In this document: positions 41,643-54,224 of the stretch, piece after piece | How the letters are laid out: each line of letters opens with the position of its first letter | How positions within the stretch are numbered: position 1 is the first letter of the stretch | Notes under the pieces: model-generated | What the model saw: only the letters and a program-made list of their open reading frames with translations | What the model was told of the DNA's origin: nothing | Databases searched by the model: none | From: Arthrobacter sp. H35-D1 | GTDB taxonomy: Bacteria > Actinomycetota > Actinomycetes > Actinomycetales > Micrococcaceae | Direction of reading: 5' to 3' | DNA length: 64,000 bases | Assembly: GCF_030063185.1 (NCBI RefSeq) | Contig: NZ_JASISP010000003.1 | Location: forward strand, 263,124-327,123 | Program-made: the position numbers and the translations under genes

Positions 41643-44600
41643 TTGGTCGCCTCGAGCACCTCTAATGTAAATAACGCTGCAACCGCTATCGATTCAAACA
41701 GCACCGATGGTGCAAAGAGTCGCCTCTCATTCGCAAAGATTCACGAGCCGCTTGACGTGCCGAATCTGCTTGCCCTCCAGACCGAGAGCTTTGACTGGCT
41801 CGTAGGAAATGGGCGCTGGCAGGACCGCATGCAGTCAGCCGTGAATGCCGGCGATGACAGCGTGGCCGTCACCTCCGGACTATCCGACATTTTCGAAGAA
41901 ATTTCACCCATTGAGGATTTCCAGGGCACCATGTCCCTGTCCTTCACTGAGCCGGAATTCTCTGACCCCAAGTTTACCGTTGACGAGTGCAAGGACCGCG
42001 ACGCCACGTACGCCGCGCCGTTGTACGTCAAGGCCGAGTTCATGAACAACTTGACCGGTGAAATCAAGCAACAGACTGTCTTCATGGGTGATTTCCCGCT
42101 CATGACCAACAAGGGCACGTTCGTCATCAACGGCACCGAGCGTGTTGTTGTGTCGCAGTTGGTCCGCTCCCCGGGTGCTTACTTTGAGCGCACTGCGGAC
42201 AAGACCAGCGACAAGGAAATCTTCACCGCCAAGATCATCCCCTCACGCGGTGCATGGTTCGAGCTGGAGATTGACAAGCGCGACCAGGTTGGCGTTCGCC
42301 TCGACCGCAAGCGCAAGCAGTCAGTCACCGTACTGCTGAAGGCCCTCGGTTGGACCGAAGGCCAGATCCTGGAAGAGTTCGGCGAGTTTGACTCCATCCG
42401 CGCCACCTTGGAAAAGGATGCCACCACCGGCCGCGAAGATGCCCTCCTGGACATCTACCGCAAGCTCCGCCCGGGCGAGCCGCCGACCGTTGACGCCGCC
42501 GATGCGCTGCTGCACAACCTGTACTTCAACCCCAAGCGCTACGATCTGGCCAAGGTTGGCCGCTACAAGATCAACCGCAAGCTTGGCATCGACATGCCGT
42601 TGAGCGACCCCGAGGCTTCGGTGCTGAGCGTGGACGACATCGTTGCCATGATCAAGTACCTTGTCGCCTTGCACGCAGGAAAAAAGACCACCAAGGGCCA
42701 TCGCGATGGCGCTGAAGTGGATCTGCGCGTTGATGTTGATGACATCGACCACTTCGGCAACCGTCGTATCCGCGCCGTGGGTGAGCTCATCGAGAACCAG
42801 GTCCGTACGGGTCTTTCCCGCATGGAGCGCGTTGTCCGTGAACGCATGACCACCCAAGACGTCGAAGCGATCACGCCGCAGACCCTGATCAACATCCGTC
42901 CAGTTGTGGCAGCCATCAAGGAGTTCTTTGGAACTTCCCAGCTCTCGCAGTTCATGGACCAGAACAACCCGCTGGCCGGTCTGACGCACAAGCGTCGCCT
43001 GTCCGCGCTGGGCCCGGGCGGTTTGTCCCGTGACCGTGCAGGGATGGAAGTTCGAGACGTTCACCCGTCGCACTACGGCCGCATGTGCCCCATTGAAACT
43101 CCTGAAGGCCCCAACATTGGGCTGATCGGTTCCTTGGCGTCCTATGGTCGCATCAACCCGTTTGGCTTCATCGAGACCCCTTACCGTCGTGTCAAGGAAG
43201 GCTTCGTTTCCGACGAAGTTGACTACCTGACGGCAGACGACGAGATGGAAGTTGTCATCGCCCAGGCCAACGCGCCGCTCGATGCCAACAACCACTTCGA
43301 GGAAGACTCCGTGCTGGTCCGCCAGCGCGGCGGTGGCGGCGAGCCTGTCCTGATCCCGGCTGATGATGTCGAGTACATGGATGTTTCCCCGCGCCAGATG
43401 GTATCTGTGGCAACCGCCCTGATCCCGTTCCTCGAGCACGACGACGCCAACCGCGCCTTGATGGGTGCGAACATGCAGCGTCAAGCAGTGCCGCTGGTCC
43501 GTTCCGAGTCCCCGTTCGTGGGCACCGGCATGGAGCGCGCCACGGCAGTCGACGCCGGTGACGTTGTCATTGCGAAGAAGGCCGGTGTGGTTTCGGAAGT
43601 GTCCGCCGACGTCGTTGTCATGTTGAACGACGACGGCACGGAGATCAGCTACCCGATCGCCAAATACCAGCGTTCAAACCAGGGAACGGCCTACAACCAG
43701 CGTGTTCTGGCCTCAGAGGGCCAGCGCCTGGAAGTTGGCGGAATCATCGCCGACGGCCCGGCAACGGACATGGGCGAGCTTGCCTTGGGCAAGAACCTGC
43801 TGGTTGCCTTCATGTCTTGGGAAGGCCACAACTACGAGGATGCCATTATCCTTTCGCAGCGCATTGTTGCTGAAGATGTGCTTTCCTCCATCCACATCGA
43901 AGAGCATGAGATCGACGCCCGCGACACGAAGCTTGGTGCCGAGGAAATCACCCGGGACATCCCGAACGTTTCCGAGGAAATCCTGGCTGGCCTGGACGAG
44001 CGCGGCATCATCCACATTGGTGCAGAGGTTGAAGCCGGCGACATCCTGGTTGGGAAGGTCACGCCCAAGGGTGAAACCGAGTTGACTCCGGAAGAGCGCC
44101 TGCTCCGTGCCATCTTCGGTGAGAAGAGCCGTGAAGTTCGCGACACTTCCTTGAAGGTTCCCCACGGCGAGTCCGGCACAGTCATTGGCGTCCGCGTCTT
44201 TGACCGCGACTCCGAAGACGACCTGCCTCCCGGCGTGAACCAGCTGGTCCGCGTCTACGTTGCCAACAAGCGCAAGATCACCGACGGTGACAAGCTTGCC
44301 GGCCGCCACGGCAACAAGGGTGTTATTTCCAAGATCCTCCCGATCGAAGACATGCCCTTCCTTGCAGACGGCACGCCCGTTGACATCGTGTTGAACCCGT
44401 TGGGTGTTCCTGGCCGCATGAACGTGGGCCAGGTGTTGGAAATCCACCTCGGGTGGGTTGCCAAGACCGGCTGGAAGGTTGAAGGCGAGCCGGACTGGAT
44501 CAAGGACCTGCCCAACCTGCCGCGTGAAACCGGTCAGACCAAGGTTGCCACCCCCGTGTTCGACGGTGCTCGTGATTCTGAAATCACCGGGTTGCTCGAT

Positions 44601-45161
44601 TCCACCAACGTAACTCGCGACGGCGACCGCCTGATCGATTCCAGCGGCAAGACCATGCTCTTCGACGGCCGCTCCGGCGAGCCGTTCCCGGACCCGGTCT
44701 CGGTGGGCTACATGTACATCTTGAAGCTCCACCACTTGGTGGACGACAAGATTCACGCCCGCTCCACCGGACCGTACTCCATGATCACCCAGCAGCCCTT
44801 GGGCGGCAAGGCCCAGTTCGGTGGCCAGCGCTTTGGCGAGATGGAAGTTTGGGCGCTGGAAGCATACGGTGCGGCGTACACGCTGCAGGAATTGCTGACC
44901 ATCAAGAGCGATGACATCCATGGCCGCGTGAAGGTCTACGAAGCCATCGTCAAGGGCGAGAACATCCCGGAGCCGGGCATTCCGGAATCCTTCAAGGTTC
45001 TGATCAAGGAAATGCAGTCGCTGTGCCTGAACGTGGAAGTCCTTTCCACCGACGGCGCCACGATTGAGATGCGTGACTCGGATGAAGAAGTCTTCCGGGC
45101 CGCGGAGGAGCTGGGCATCGACCTGTCACGGGCCGAGCCGAACTCTGTCGAAGAAGTTTAG
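41643..45161 (+). CDS. rpoB: DNA-directed RNA polymerase beta subunit
   Basis: RpoB forms one side of the RNA polymerase active-site cleft. The protein is 1172 residues if the TTG at 41643 is used; GGAAGGA sits 6 bases before it, and the family start [10 protein letters not shown] follows. Motifs include [16 protein letters not shown], the rifampicin region [17 protein letters not shown] followed by [14 protein letters not shown] (wild-type in sequence), [19 protein letters not shown], and [23 protein letters not shown]-type C-terminal regions are present and the end is SVEEV. Rifampicin sensitivity is therefore expected by sequence. rpoC follows 106 bases later. Confidence 0.98.
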   Translation: MVASSTSNVNNAATAIDSNSTDGAKSRLSFAKIHEPLDVPNLLALQTESFDWLVGNGRWQDRMQSAVNAGDDSVAVTSGLSDIFEEISPIEDFQGTMSLSFTEPEFSDPKFTVDECKDRDATYAAPLYVKAEFMNNLTGEIKQQTVFMGDFPLMTNKGTFVINGTERVVVSQLVRSPGAYFERTADKTSDKEIFTAKIIPSRGAWFELEIDKRDQVGVRLDRKRKQSVTVLLKALGWTEGQILEEFGEFDSIRATLEKDATTGREDALLDIYRKLRPGEPPTVDAADALLHNLYFNPKRYDLAKVGRYKINRKLGIDMPLSDPEASVLSVDDIVAMIKYLVALHAGKKTTKGHRDGAEVDLRVDVDDIDHFGNRRIRAVGELIENQVRTGLSRMERVVRERMTTQDVEAITPQTLINIRPVVAAIKEFFGTSQLSQFMDQNNPLAGLTHKRRLSALGPGGLSRDRAGMEVRDVHPSHYGRMCPIETPEGPNIGLIGSLASYGRINPFGFIETPYRRVKEGFVSDEVDYLTADDEMEVVIAQANAPLDANNHFEEDSVLVRQRGGGGEPVLIPADDVEYMDVSPRQMVSVATALIPFLEHDDANRALMGANMQRQAVPLVRSESPFVGTGMERATAVDAGDVVIAKKAGVVSEVSADVVVMLNDDGTEISYPIAKYQRSNQGTAYNQRVLASEGQRLEVGGIIADGPATDMGELALGKNLLVAFMSWEGHNYEDAIILSQRIVAEDVLSSIHIEEHEIDARDTKLGAEEITRDIPNVSEEILAGLDERGIIHIGAEVEAGDILVGKVTPKGETELTPEERLLRAIFGEKSREVRDTSLKVPHGESGTVIGVRVFDRDSEDDLPPGVNQLVRVYVANKRKITDGDKLAGRHGNKGVISKILPIEDMPFLADGTPVDIVLNPLGVPGRMNVGQVLEIHLGWVAKTGWKVEGEPDWIKDLPNLPRETGQTKVATPVFDGARDSEITGLLDSTNVTRDGDRLIDSSGKTMLFDGRSGEPFPDPVSVGYMYILKLHHLVDDKIHARSTGPYSMITQQPLGGKAQFGGQRFGEMEVWALEAYGAAYTLQELLTIKSDDIHGRVKVYEAIVKGENIPEPGIPESFKVLIKEMQSLCLNVEVLSTDGATIEMRDSDEEVFRAAEELGIDLSRAEPNSVEEV

Positions 45162-45267
45162 CGGGAAATTTCGGCGGCGCGCAGCTGCGTCGCCGAAAGA
45201 ACCTTCACTTCCTCCCGTACCCGCCAAGACATTCAGACTTTAGAGAATTAGAGAGAACAGGACCCAT

Positions 45268-48200
45268 ATGTCCAGCGAATCCTCCTTCGGCACTATGCAG
45301 ATTGGCCTGGCCACCGCGCAAGATATCCGCGACTGGAGCCACGGCGAAGTCAAGAAGCCGGAAACTATCAACTACCGCACGCTCAAGCCGGAAAAAGACG
45401 GCCTGTTCTGCGAGAAGATCTTCGGACCTTCACGCGACTGGGAATGCTACTGCGGCAAGTACAAGCGCGTGCGCTTCAAGGGCATCATCTGCGAGCGTTG
45501 TGGCGTTGAAGTCACCCGCGCAAAGGTGCGCCGCGAGCGCATGGGCCACATTGAGCTGGCGGCACCCGTCACGCACATCTGGTACTTCAAGGGCGTTCCC
45601 TCGCGCTTGGGCTACCTCTTGGACCTTGCACCGAAGGACCTTGAAAAGGTCATTTACTTCGCCGCCTACATGATCACCAGCGTCGACGACGAAGCCCGCC
45701 ATGCTGAACTGCCGAACCTCCAGGTTGAGCACGACCTGGAGAAGAAGCAGATGGTGGACACTCGTGACAGCGACATCGCCACGATCGCCCGCAATCTTGA
45801 AGGTGAGATTGCACGCCTCGAAGGCGAAGGCGCCAAGGCCAGCGACAAGAAGAAGGCCCGCGATTCTGCGGACCGTCAGATGGCCAACGTGCGCAAGCGC
45901 GCCGACGCTGACATCGACCGCCTCGAGCAGGTGTGGGACCGTTTCAAGGCGCTCAAGGTTGCCGACCTCGAAGGCGACGAAGCCCTGTACCGCGAATTGC
46001 GTGATCGTTACGGCATGTTCTTCGAAGGTGCCATGGGTGCCGAAGCCATCAAGAGCCGTCTTGAGACCTTTGACATGGCCGGTGAAGCGGAGATCCTGCG
46101 CGACATCATCGCCAACGGCAAGGGCCAGCGCAAGACGCGTGCCTTGAAGCGCCTGAAGGTTGTCAACGCGTTCCTGACCACCAACAACAGCCCGCTGGGC
46201 ATGGTCCTGGACGCCGTCCCGGTCATCCCGCCGGAACTGCGCCCCATGGTTCAGCTCGACGGTGGCCGTTTCGCCACCTCGGACTTGAACGACTTGTACC
46301 GTCGAGTGATCAACCGCAACAACCGTCTCAAGCGACTGCTTGATCTGGGTGCTCCGGAGATCATCGTCAACAACGAAAAGCGCATGCTGCAGGAAGCTGT
46401 TGACTCGCTCTTCGACAACGGCCGCCGAGGCCGTCCCGTCACCGGGCCGGGCAACCGACCGTTGAAGTCGCTCTCCGACATGCTCAAGGGCAAGCAGGGA
46501 CGCTTCCGCCAGAACCTCCTGGGCAAGCGCGTGGACTACTCGGGCCGTTCGGTTATTGTTGTTGGTCCGCAGCTGAAGCTGCACCAGTGTGGTCTGCCCA
46601 AGCAGATGGCGCTGGAGCTCTTCAAGCCTTTCGTGATGAAGCGCCTGGTTGATCTAAACCATGCACAGAACATCAAGAGCGCCAAACGCATGGTGGAACG
46701 TTTCCGTCCCCAGGTGTGGGATGTTCTCGAAGAGATCATCACCGAACACCCGGTGTTGCTGAACCGTGCACCAACCCTGCACCGTTTGGGTATCCAGGCG
46801 TTCGAGCCGCAGCTTGTTGAAGGCAAGGCAATCCAGCTTCACCCGCTGGTTTGTGGTGCTTTCAATGCTGACTTCGACGGTGACCAGATGGCAGTGCACC
46901 TGCCGTTGAGCCCCGAAGCACAGGCTGAGGCGCGCATCCTGATGTTGTCCTCGAACAACATCTTGAAGCCCTCTGATGGACGCCCCGTGACCTTGCCGTC
47001 ACAGGATATGATCATCGGCCTGTACCACTTGACCACCAAGCGCGAGGGTTCAGTCGGCGAAGGCCGTGTGTTCTCCACGTCTGCAGAGGCCGTCATGGCC
47101 TACGACGCCGGTGAGTTGCACTTGAACTCACAGGTCAAGATTCGTTTGAAGAACTTCGTTCCGGGTCCCGAGCGGAAAGGACCGGTTGACTTCGAAGCCG
47201 GCGAGTCGGCAATCATCGACACGTCGCTGGGACAGGTCATCTTCAATGACACACTGCCTGCCGACTACCCGTGGGTTGAGTCCGTGGCGGACAAGGGCCA
47301 GCTCTCCGAGATCGTCAACGACCTCGCCGAGCGGTACCCCAAGGTTGTTGTGGCAGCCACACTGGACAACCTGAAGGATGCCGGTTTCTACTGGGCAACC
47401 CGTTCAGGGATCACAGTTGCCATCTCCGACATTGCGGTGCCTGTCTCCAAGCCGGCAATCCTTGAAAGCTACGAGGTCAAGGCCGCCAAGGTCCAGGCCC
47501 AGTACGACAAGGGTTTGATCGCCGACGACGAGCGCCGACAGGAGCTCATCGACATCTGGAACCAGGCAACGAATGAGATCGCCGAGTCGATGCGGGCCTC
47601 GTTTGCCGCCACGAACACGATCAACCGGATGGTTTCCTCGGGTGCTCGAGGCAACTGGATGCAGGTTCGTCAGATCGCCGGTATCCGCGGCCTTGTGGCA
47701 AACCCGAAGGGTGAAATTATTCCTCGCCCGATCAAGTCTTCCTACCGTGAAGGCCTGTCGGTCCTTGAGTACTTCATTGCCACCCACGGTGCTCGAAAGG
47801 GTCTTGCCGATACTGCTTTGCGTACGGCTAACTCCGGTTACCTGACCCGTCGTTTGGTTGACGTCTCGCAGGATGTCATTGTTCGTGAAGACGACTGTGG
47901 CACCGAGCGCGGCTTGACGTTGCCGATCGCCGTGGTCAACTCCACGGGTGAGATCGTGCTGCACGAGGAAGTCGAGAACAGCGTTTACGCCCGTACCTTG
48001 GCTTCTGAGGTTCTCGACTCCGACGGCACTGTGCTCGCGGCCGGCGGCGACGACGTCGGAGATGTCCTCATTGCCAAGCTGTTCGCGGCCGGCATTGAAG
48101 AGATCAAGGTACGGTCTGTGCTCACCTGTGAGTCAACGGTTGGTACTTGTGCCCTGTGCTATGGCCGGTCCTTGGCCACCGGCAAGACCGTGGACATCGG

Positions 48201-49170
48201 TGAGGCCGTGGGCATTATTGCCGCACAGTCCATTGGTGAGCCTGGCACGCAGCTGACCATGCGCACCTTCCACACGGGTGGTGCTGTTTCGGCCAGCCGT
48301 GGCGAGGACATCACCCAGGGTCTGCCCCGTATCCAGGAGCTCTTCGAAGCACGTACCCCCAAGGGCGTTGCTCCGATCGCGGAAGCTGCCGGTCGCATCA
48401 ACATTGATGAGTCCGAGAAGACGATGCGTTTGGTTCTCACCCCGGACGACGGCACCGAAGAGATCGCGTATCCGGTACTCCGACGCGCACGCCTCCAGGT
48501 AGCTGACGGCGAGCATGTTGAAGTAGGCCAGAAGCTCATTGTGGGTGCTGTTGACCCCAAGCAGGTTCTGCGTATCCTGGGCCCGCGTGCCGCACAGAAG
48601 CACCTCGTTGAGGAAGTTCAGCGCGTTTACCGCAGCCAGGGCGTGGGTATCCACGACAAGCACGTGGAGGTTATTGTCCGCCAGATGCTCCGTCGCGTCA
48701 CAGTCATCGAGTCCGGCGACTCGAAGCTGCTCCCGGGCGAGCTTGCCGAGCGCGGTCGCTTCGAGACGGAAAACCGTCGCGTCGTGTCCGAAGGCAAGAA
48801 GCCTGCTTCGGGCCGTAACGAGCTGATGGGTATCACCAAGGCTTCCTTGGCTACCGAATCATGGCTCTCCGCGGCTTCCTTCCAGGAAACCACCCGCGTT
48901 CTGACGCAGGCGGCCATGGAAGGCAAGTCGGACCCGCTGTTGGGTCTGAAGGAGAACGTGATCATCGGCAAGTTGATCCCTGCCGGCACCGGCCTTCCGC
49001 GCTACACCGACGTTACGGTGGAGCCCACGGAAGAAGCCAAAGCGAACCTGTTCACCGGTCCGAGCGCTTTCAGCGACTTTGACTATGTGGGCGGCGTGGG
49101 AGAACTAGGCGCCGAGTTCCGAGCCATCCCCCTGGATGACTACGACCTGGGCACCAACTTCTCCGGCTAG
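45268..49170 (+). CDS. rpoC: DNA-directed RNA polymerase beta' subunit
   Basis: RpoC carries the catalytic Mg site. The 1300-residue protein has the N-terminal zinc ligands C60, C62, C75 and C78, the clamp, [36 protein letters not shown], and the absolutely conserved [15 protein letters not shown] second zinc site ([13 protein letters not shown]), the trigger-loop segment ([25 protein letters not shown]) and the C-terminal GVGELG region follow. It lacks any unusual insertion. AGAGAACAGG precedes ATG. Together with rpoB it forms the core enzyme; a hairpin terminator lies 127 bases after the stop. Confidence 0.98.
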   Translation: MSSESSFGTMQIGLATAQDIRDWSHGEVKKPETINYRTLKPEKDGLFCEKIFGPSRDWECYCGKYKRVRFKGIICERCGVEVTRAKVRRERMGHIELAAPVTHIWYFKGVPSRLGYLLDLAPKDLEKVIYFAAYMITSVDDEARHAELPNLQVEHDLEKKQMVDTRDSDIATIARNLEGEIARLEGEGAKASDKKKARDSADRQMANVRKRADADIDRLEQVWDRFKALKVADLEGDEALYRELRDRYGMFFEGAMGAEAIKSRLETFDMAGEAEILRDIIANGKGQRKTRALKRLKVVNAFLTTNNSPLGMVLDAVPVIPPELRPMVQLDGGRFATSDLNDLYRRVINRNNRLKRLLDLGAPEIIVNNEKRMLQEAVDSLFDNGRRGRPVTGPGNRPLKSLSDMLKGKQGRFRQNLLGKRVDYSGRSVIVVGPQLKLHQCGLPKQMALELFKPFVMKRLVDLNHAQNIKSAKRMVERFRPQVWDVLEEIITEHPVLLNRAPTLHRLGIQAFEPQLVEGKAIQLHPLVCGAFNADFDGDQMAVHLPLSPEAQAEARILMLSSNNILKPSDGRPVTLPSQDMIIGLYHLTTKREGSVGEGRVFSTSAEAVMAYDAGELHLNSQVKIRLKNFVPGPERKGPVDFEAGESAIIDTSLGQVIFNDTLPADYPWVESVADKGQLSEIVNDLAERYPKVVVAATLDNLKDAGFYWATRSGITVAISDIAVPVSKPAILESYEVKAAKVQAQYDKGLIADDERRQELIDIWNQATNEIAESMRASFAATNTINRMVSSGARGNWMQVRQIAGIRGLVANPKGEIIPRPIKSSYREGLSVLEYFIATHGARKGLADTALRTANSGYLTRRLVDVSQDVIVREDDCGTERGLTLPIAVVNSTGEIVLHEEVENSVYARTLASEVLDSDGTVLAAGGDDVGDVLIAKLFAAGIEEIKVRSVLTCESTVGTCALCYGRSLATGKTVDIGEAVGIIAAQSIGEPGTQLTMRTFHTGGAVSASRGEDITQGLPRIQELFEARTPKGVAPIAEAAGRINIDESEKTMRLVLTPDDGTEEIAYPVLRRARLQVADGEHVEVGQKLIVGAVDPKQVLRILGPRAAQKHLVEEVQRVYRSQGVGIHDKHVEVIVRQMLRRVTVIESGDSKLLPGELAERGRFETENRRVVSEGKKPASGRNELMGITKASLATESWLSAASFQETTRVLTQAAMEGKSDPLLGLKENVIIGKLIPAGTGLPRYTDVTVEPTEEAKANLFTGPSAFSDFDYVGGVGELGAEFRAIPLDDYDLGTNFSG

Positions 49171-49296
49171 CAGCAAGATAGTGCGATAAGAGAGTTGCCG
49201 AAGGGCCCGAACCGAGCGTGCGAGGTTTGGGAGGCAACGATCGGGCGGGTGGCCGGCTTCCTGAGGGAGGCCAGCTGCCCGCCGTCGTCCGTTAAG

Positions 49297-49325
49297 CAAA
49301 CGCTCCCGCAGATTTGGGGCGTTTG
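49297..49325 (+). terminator. Hairpin after rpoC
   Basis: CAAACGCTCC (49297-49306) pairs with GGGGCGTTTG (49316-49325) with one G-T wobble and a 9-base loop. A TTGGG follows, so it is a weak intrinsic terminator. Confidence 0.6.
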
Positions 49326-49667
49326 TTGGGAACGCTCCAGCACCTTCCGGCCGCACTGCGCGGGTCCTGTGCGGCACGGGAGGGTCCGATTTCAGGTCAG
49401 GGCTTATCCCGTGATAACGTAGTGAGTAATTGTTAGTGTGGCAGTGGATAAGAGTGTCAATTTTCTTCGTTGAGGCGTGGAAAGTGGATGCGGGTCCGGG
49501 TTGTACGGTTCTTGTACAGCGAATGCCACATTTTTGCATGCCTAGGCGCTGTGAAGTCGCCCAGTCTGCGACTACCAGTAAACGGCTTATCCCCACCGAC
49601 TGATTCATGCAATCGGCGGGGCCAGCAACACGAGAAAACTCTCGAGAAAACAACGGAGAACACGAAA
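49326..49667 (+). promoter_or_regulatory. Gap and leader before rpsL
   Basis: The 497 bases between rpoC and rpsL contain no gene. After the hairpin, the sequence becomes A/T-richer and holds promoter-like hexamers, including a TTGTAC pair near 49500-49520 and TAGTGAGTAATTG near 49425. No single promoter could be chosen. ACGGAG at about 49653 is the rpsL ribosome binding site. Confidence 0.4.
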
Positions 49668-50042
49668 GTGCCTACGATTAACCAGCTGGTCCGAAAGGGC
49701 CGGACACCCAAGGTCACCAAGACCAAGGCTCCCGCATTGAAGGGCAGCCCCATGCGTCGCGGCGTTTGCACGCGCGTCTACACAACCACCCCCAAGAAGC
49801 CGAACTCGGCTTTGCGCAAGGTTGCACGTGTGCGCCTCAACGGTGGCGTGGAAGTTACCGCTTACATCCCCGGCGTAGGCCACAACCTCCAGGAGCACTC
49901 CATCGTGCTCGTTCGTGGAGGCCGTGTTAAGGACCTTCCCGGTGTTCGTTACAAGATCGTCCGCGGCGCATTGGATACCCAGGGCGTCAAGAACCGCAAG
50001 CAGGCACGCAGCCGCTACGGTGCAAAGATGGAGAAGAAGTAA
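49668..50042 (+). CDS. rpsL: 30S ribosomal protein S12
   Basis: S12 lies at the decoding site and controls accuracy. The 124-residue protein has [31 protein letters not shown] and [17 protein letters not shown], then [21 protein letters not shown]. Lys residues equivalent to K43 (TPKKPNS) and K88 (GRVKDLP) are retained, so it should be of streptomycin-sensitive type. GTG 49668 follows CGGAG. rpsG starts 1 base after the stop. Confidence 0.98.
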   Translation: MPTINQLVRKGRTPKVTKTKAPALKGSPMRRGVCTRVYTTTPKKPNSALRKVARVRLNGGVEVTAYIPGVGHNLQEHSIVLVRGGRVKDLPGVRYKIVRGALDTQGVKNRKQARSRYGAKMEKK

Positions 50043-50043
50043 T

Positions 50044-50514
50044 ATGCCTCGCAAGGGTCCGGCCCCCAAGCGGCCGCTAGTTGTAGATCCCGTATACGGT
50101 TCCCCCTTGGTCACTCAGCTGATCAACAAGGTTCTCGTCGACGGCAAGAAGTCAACCGCAGAGCGCATCGTTTACGGTGCACTTGAGGGTGTTCGTGAAA
50201 AGACCGGTGCTGATCCCGTAGTTGCCTTGAAGAAGGCCATGGAGAACATCAAGCCGAGCCTCGAGGTCAAGTCCCGCCGTGTTGGTGGCGCCACCTACCA
50301 GGTTCCGGTTGAAGTCAAGCCGGGTCGTCAGACCGCTCTTGCCCTTCGCTGGTTGGTTGGTTACTCGAAGGCTCGCCGCGAGAAGACCATGACCGAGCGT
50401 CTGCGCAACGAAGTTCTGGATGCCTCCAATGGTCTTGGTGCCGCTGTCAAGCGTCGCGAGGACACCCACAAGATGGCAGAGTCCAACAAGGCTTTCGCCC
50501 ATTACCGCTGGTAA
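50044..50514 (+). CDS. rpsG: 30S ribosomal protein S7
   Basis: S7 nucleates the 30S head and contacts the E-site tRNA. The 156-residue protein has [60 protein letters not shown] and the end [15 protein letters not shown]. It starts 1 base after rpsL, with GGAG in the rpsL end as its ribosome binding site, so the two are coupled. A hairpin separates it from fusA. Confidence 0.98.
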   Translation: MPRKGPAPKRPLVVDPVYGSPLVTQLINKVLVDGKKSTAERIVYGALEGVREKTGADPVVALKKAMENIKPSLEVKSRRVGGATYQVPVEVKPGRQTALALRWLVGYSKARREKTMTERLRNEVLDASNGLGAAVKRREDTHKMAESNKAFAHYRW

Positions 50515-50528
50515 CTAGAGCCATGAGA

Positions 50529-50553
50529 ATGCTGGCGGCAACCCCGCCGGCAT
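50529..50553 (+). terminator. Hairpin between rpsG and fusA
   Basis: ATGCTGGCGG (50529-50538) pairs with CCGCCGGCAT (50544-50553) with one wobble around a 5-base loop. No T run follows, so it may tune read-through or mRNA ends within the operon. Confidence 0.5.
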
Positions 50554-50586
50554 CCCTCCAGCTCATCTCTAGAAAAGGGAGAAACC

Positions 50587-52701
50587 GTGGCACAGGACGT
50601 GCTTACAGACCTCAACAAGGTCCGCAACATCGGCATCATGGCTCACATCGATGCCGGCAAGACCACCACCACTGAGCGCATCCTGTTCTACACGGGTGTG
50701 AACCACAAGCTCGGCGAGACACACGATGGTGCTTCAACGACTGACTGGATGGAACAGGAAAAGGAACGCGGCATCACCATCACGAGCGCCGCCGTGACTT
50801 GCTTCTGGAACGAGAACCAGATCAACATCATTGACACGCCCGGCCACGTTGACTTCACAGTTGAGGTCGAGCGCTCATTGCGTGTGCTTGACGGCGCCGT
50901 TGCCGTTTTCGATGGCAAGGAAGGCGTGGAGCCGCAGTCCGAGACTGTTTGGCGTCAGGCCGACAAGTACAATGTTCCGCGTATTTGCTTCGTCAACAAG
51001 ATGGACAAATTGGGTGCTGACTTCTACTTCACCGTAGACACCATCATCAACCGTTTGGGCGCCAAACCCCTCGTGATGCAGCTGCCGATCGGTGCTGAAA
51101 GCGAATTCACTGGCGTCGTCGACCTGTTGACCATGAAGGCCTTCGTTTGGGCTGGCGACTCCAAGGGTGACGTCACCATGGGTGCCGCTTATGAAATTCA
51201 GGAGATCCCCGCGGATCTGCAGGACCGCGCTGAAGAGTACCGTGCTGCACTCGTTGAGGCAGCTGCCGAGGCTTCCGAAGAGCTCATGGAGAAGTACCTT
51301 GAAGGCATTGAGCCCTCCATCGAGGAGCTGAAGGCTGGCATTCGCAAGCTGACCGTGAATTCGGAGATCTACCCCGTGTTCTGTGGTTCGGCATTCAAGA
51401 ACCGCGGCGTTCAGCCCATGCTCGATGCTGTCATCGAGTACTTGCCGAACCCGTTGGACGTCGGCGCCATGATCGGTCACGATCCCCGCAACGAGGAAAT
51501 TGAGCTCACCCGTGAGCCCAGTGAGGAAGCGCCGTTCTCGGCTCTTGCCTTCAAGATCGCAACGCACCCGTTCTTCGGCCAGTTGAACTTCATCCGCGTG
51601 TACTCCGGCAAGGCAACTCCCGGTACTCAGCTGCTGAACTCGACCAAGCAGAAGAAGGAACGCATCGGCAAGCTCTTCCAGATGCATGCCAACAAGGAAA
51701 TGCCGGTAGCCGAGGTTCACGCAGGTCACATCTACGCTGTGATCGGCCTCAAGGACACCACTACAGGCGACACCTTGTGCGATCCTGCGAACCCGATCGT
51801 GCTTGAATCGATGACCTTCCCCGCTCCCGTGATCTTCGTGGCCATTGAGCCGAAGACCAAGGGTGACCAGGAGAAGCTGTCCACGGCTATCCAGAAGCTC
51901 TCCGCCGAGGACCCGACGTTCACCGTCAACCTCAACGAAGACACCGGCCAGACTGAAATTGGCGGCATGGGCGAGCTCCACTTGGATATCCTGGTGGACC
52001 GCATGCGTCGCGAATTCAACGTGGAAGCCAACGTTGGCAAGCCGCAGGTTGCTTACCGTGAAACCATCAAGCGCGCTGTGCCCAAGTACGACTACACGCA
52101 CAAGAAGCAGACCGGTGGTTCAGGTCAGTTCGCCAAGATCCAGATCTCCATTGAGCCGCTGGATACGCACGACGGCGAAATGTACTCATTCGAGAACAAG
52201 GTCACTGGTGGCCGCGTTCCGCGCGAATACATCCCCAGCGTTGACCAGGGCATCCAGTCCGCATTGCCTGACGGCGTGCTGGCCGGCTACCCGATGGTTG
52301 GCATCAAGGCCCAGCTGCTCGACGGCGCGTCCCACGATGTTGACTCCTCCGAAATGGCCTTCAAGATCGCCGGTCGTATGGCGTTCAAGGAAGCCGCTCG
52401 GCAGGCCAACCCGGTTCTGCTCGAACCGTTGATGGAAGTTGAAGTCCGCACCCCTGAGGAATACATGGGTGAAGTAATTGGTGACATCAACTCACGTCGC
52501 GGCCAGATGCAGTCCATGGAGGACGCAAGCGGTGTCAAGGTCATTACGGCTCTTGTTCCCTTGTCCGGCATGTTCGGTTACATCGGCGATCTACGGTCCA
52601 AGACCCAGGGCCGCGCAGTGTACTCGATGAAGTTTGACAGCTATTCTGAGGTTCCGAAGGCAGTAGCCGACGAGATCATCCAGAAGGCCCGCGGCGAGTA
52701 G
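50587..52701 (+). CDS. fusA: Elongation factor G
   Basis: EF-G is the GTPase that drives translocation. The 704-residue protein has the G1 motif [16 protein letters not shown], the switch [75 protein letters not shown] and the C-terminal domains with [17 protein letters not shown] 50587 follows AAAAGGGAGAAACC. It sits in the standard rpsL-rpsG-fusA-tuf order. Confidence 0.98.
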   Translation: MAQDVLTDLNKVRNIGIMAHIDAGKTTTTERILFYTGVNHKLGETHDGASTTDWMEQEKERGITITSAAVTCFWNENQINIIDTPGHVDFTVEVERSLRVLDGAVAVFDGKEGVEPQSETVWRQADKYNVPRICFVNKMDKLGADFYFTVDTIINRLGAKPLVMQLPIGAESEFTGVVDLLTMKAFVWAGDSKGDVTMGAAYEIQEIPADLQDRAEEYRAALVEAAAEASEELMEKYLEGIEPSIEELKAGIRKLTVNSEIYPVFCGSAFKNRGVQPMLDAVIEYLPNPLDVGAMIGHDPRNEEIELTREPSEEAPFSALAFKIATHPFFGQLNFIRVYSGKATPGTQLLNSTKQKKERIGKLFQMHANKEMPVAEVHAGHIYAVIGLKDTTTGDTLCDPANPIVLESMTFPAPVIFVAIEPKTKGDQEKLSTAIQKLSAEDPTFTVNLNEDTGQTEIGGMGELHLDILVDRMRREFNVEANVGKPQVAYRETIKRAVPKYDYTHKKQTGGSGQFAKIQISIEPLDTHDGEMYSFENKVTGGRVPREYIPSVDQGIQSALPDGVLAGYPMVGIKAQLLDGASHDVDSSEMAFKIAGRMAFKEAARQANPVLLEPLMEVEVRTPEEYMGEVIGDINSRRGQMQSMEDASGVKVITALVPLSGMFGYIGDLRSKTQGRAVYSMKFDSYSEVPKAVADEIIQKARGE

Positions 52702-52710
52702 TCGCACCTT

Positions 52711-52753
52711 GCTTGGGCCTGTTCCTGCACCTTATGCTGTGGCAGGCCCAAGC
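52711..52753 (+). terminator. Hairpin between fusA and tuf
   Basis: GCTTGGGCCTG (52711-52721) pairs exactly with CAGGCCCAAGC (52743-52753) around a 21-base loop, 9 bases after the fusA stop. No T run follows; it may be a partial terminator or processing site. The next 108 bases before tuf include TTGGAT and TAGACT and may hold a tuf promoter. Confidence 0.6.
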
Positions 52754-52861
52754 AGCAGTAATTTCTTAAATATCAAAAGCCCCCAGTAGACTTACTTTGG
52801 ATTTCGGTGACGAATAGCGTCGCTGAGAGTAAGTCAACAGCAAACGTTCTAGGAGGAACCC

Positions 52862-54052
52862 GTGGCGAAGGCAAAGTTCGAGCGGACTAAGCCGCACGTT
52901 AACATCGGCACCATCGGTCACGTTGACCATGGTAAGACCACGTTGACGGCTGCCATTTCCAAGGTACTTTATGACAAGTACCCCGATCTCAACGAGGCGC
53001 GTGATTTCAGCACCATCGACTCGGCTCCCGAGGAGAAGCAGCGTGGAATCACGATCAACATCTCCCACGTTGAGTACCAGACCGAGAAGCGCCACTACGC
53101 ACACGTAGACGCTCCCGGCCACGCTGACTACATCAAGAACATGATCACCGGTGCTGCCCAGATGGACGGCGCTATCCTGGTGGTTGCTGCGACTGACGGC
53201 CCGATGGCGCAGACTCGCGAGCACGTTCTGTTGGCCCGCCAGGTTGGCGTTCCCTACCTGCTGGTCGCACTGAACAAGTCCGACATGGTTGACGACGAAG
53301 AACTTCTCGACTTGGTCGAGATGGAAGTTCGTGAACTGCTCTCCTCACAGGGCTTCGACGGCGACGAGGCACCTGTTGTCCGCGTTTCCGGCCTGAAGGC
53401 CCTGGAAGGCGACCCGGTATGGGTCAAGTCCGTTCAGGACTTGATGGATGCCGTTGACGAGCACGTCCCGAACCCGGTTCGCGACAAGGACAAGCCGTTC
53501 CTGATGCCGGTTGAAGACGTCTTCACCATCACCGGTCGAGGAACTGTTGTGACGGGCCGCGCCGAGCGTGGAACCCTGAAGATCAACTCTGAAATTGAGA
53601 TTGTCGGCATCCGCCCGGTCCAGAAGACCACGGTTACCGGTATCGAAATGTTCCACAAGCAGCTCGACGAGGCTTGGGCCGGCGAGAACTGTGGACTGCT
53701 GCTCCGCGGCATCAAGCGCGAAGATGTTGAGCGTGGCCAGGTCATCGTGAAGCCGGGTTCCATTACCCCGCACACCGATTTCGAAGCCAACGTCTACATC
53801 TTGGCCAAGGATGAGGGCGGGCGTCACAACCCGTTTTACTCCAACTACCGCCCGCAGTTCTACTTCCGCACCACGGATGTTACCGGCGTCATCACCTTGC
53901 CTGAGGGCACGGAAATGGTTATGCCTGGCGACAACACCGAAATGTCGGTCGTGCTGATCCAGCCGATCGCCATGGAAGAAGGCCTCGGCTTCGCTATCCG
54001 CGAAGGCGGCCGCACCGTTGGTTCAGGTCGTGTCACCAAGATCCTCAAGTAG
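52862..54052 (+). CDS. tuf: Elongation factor Tu
   Basis: EF-Tu carries aminoacyl-tRNA to the ribosome. The 396-residue protein has [80 protein letters not shown] and the barrel domains with [13 protein letters not shown] and [12 protein letters not shown] 52862 follows AGGAGGAACCC. The G4 motif reads NKSD, as in actinobacterial Tu. Two hairpins follow. Confidence 0.98.
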   Translation: MAKAKFERTKPHVNIGTIGHVDHGKTTLTAAISKVLYDKYPDLNEARDFSTIDSAPEEKQRGITINISHVEYQTEKRHYAHVDAPGHADYIKNMITGAAQMDGAILVVAATDGPMAQTREHVLLARQVGVPYLLVALNKSDMVDDEELLDLVEMEVRELLSSQGFDGDEAPVVRVSGLKALEGDPVWVKSVQDLMDAVDEHVPNPVRDKDKPFLMPVEDVFTITGRGTVVTGRAERGTLKINSEIEIVGIRPVQKTTVTGIEMFHKQLDEAWAGENCGLLLRGIKREDVERGQVIVKPGSITPHTDFEANVYILAKDEGGRHNPFYSNYRPQFYFRTTDVTGVITLPEGTEMVMPGDNTEMSVVLIQPIAMEEGLGFAIREGGRTVGSGRVTKILK

Positions 54053-54077
54053 TCTTTAGACATACTTGTAGTTCTGC

Positions 54078-54116
54078 GGAAGGGTCCCAGCTCCGGCTGG
54101 GGCCCTTCCTTGTTGT
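54078..54116 (+). terminator. Rho-independent terminator after tuf
   Basis: GGAAGGGTCCCAGC (54078-54091) pairs with GCTGGGGCCCTTCC (54096-54109), one wobble, loop TCCG, followed by TTGTTGTTT. Confidence 0.88.
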
Positions 54117-54129
54117 TTCATGCTTAAAG

Positions 54130-54180
54130 TACGACGGCGGGAGCCCACCTTTTTGTGAAAGGTGGGCTCCCGCCGTCGTA
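54130..54180. terminator. 23-base-pair perfect hairpin, shared by convergent genes
   Basis: TACGACGGCGGG at 54130 begins a 23-base arm that matches exactly with 54158-54180 around a 5-base TTGTG loop. It lies between tuf (plus) and the minus-strand hypothetical gene ending at 54225, so it can end both transcripts. Confidence 0.8.
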
Positions 54181-54224
54181 AGCTCTGCGAAAGAAAGCGG
54201 GCGCGCCACAGGAAGCTGCAGTGG

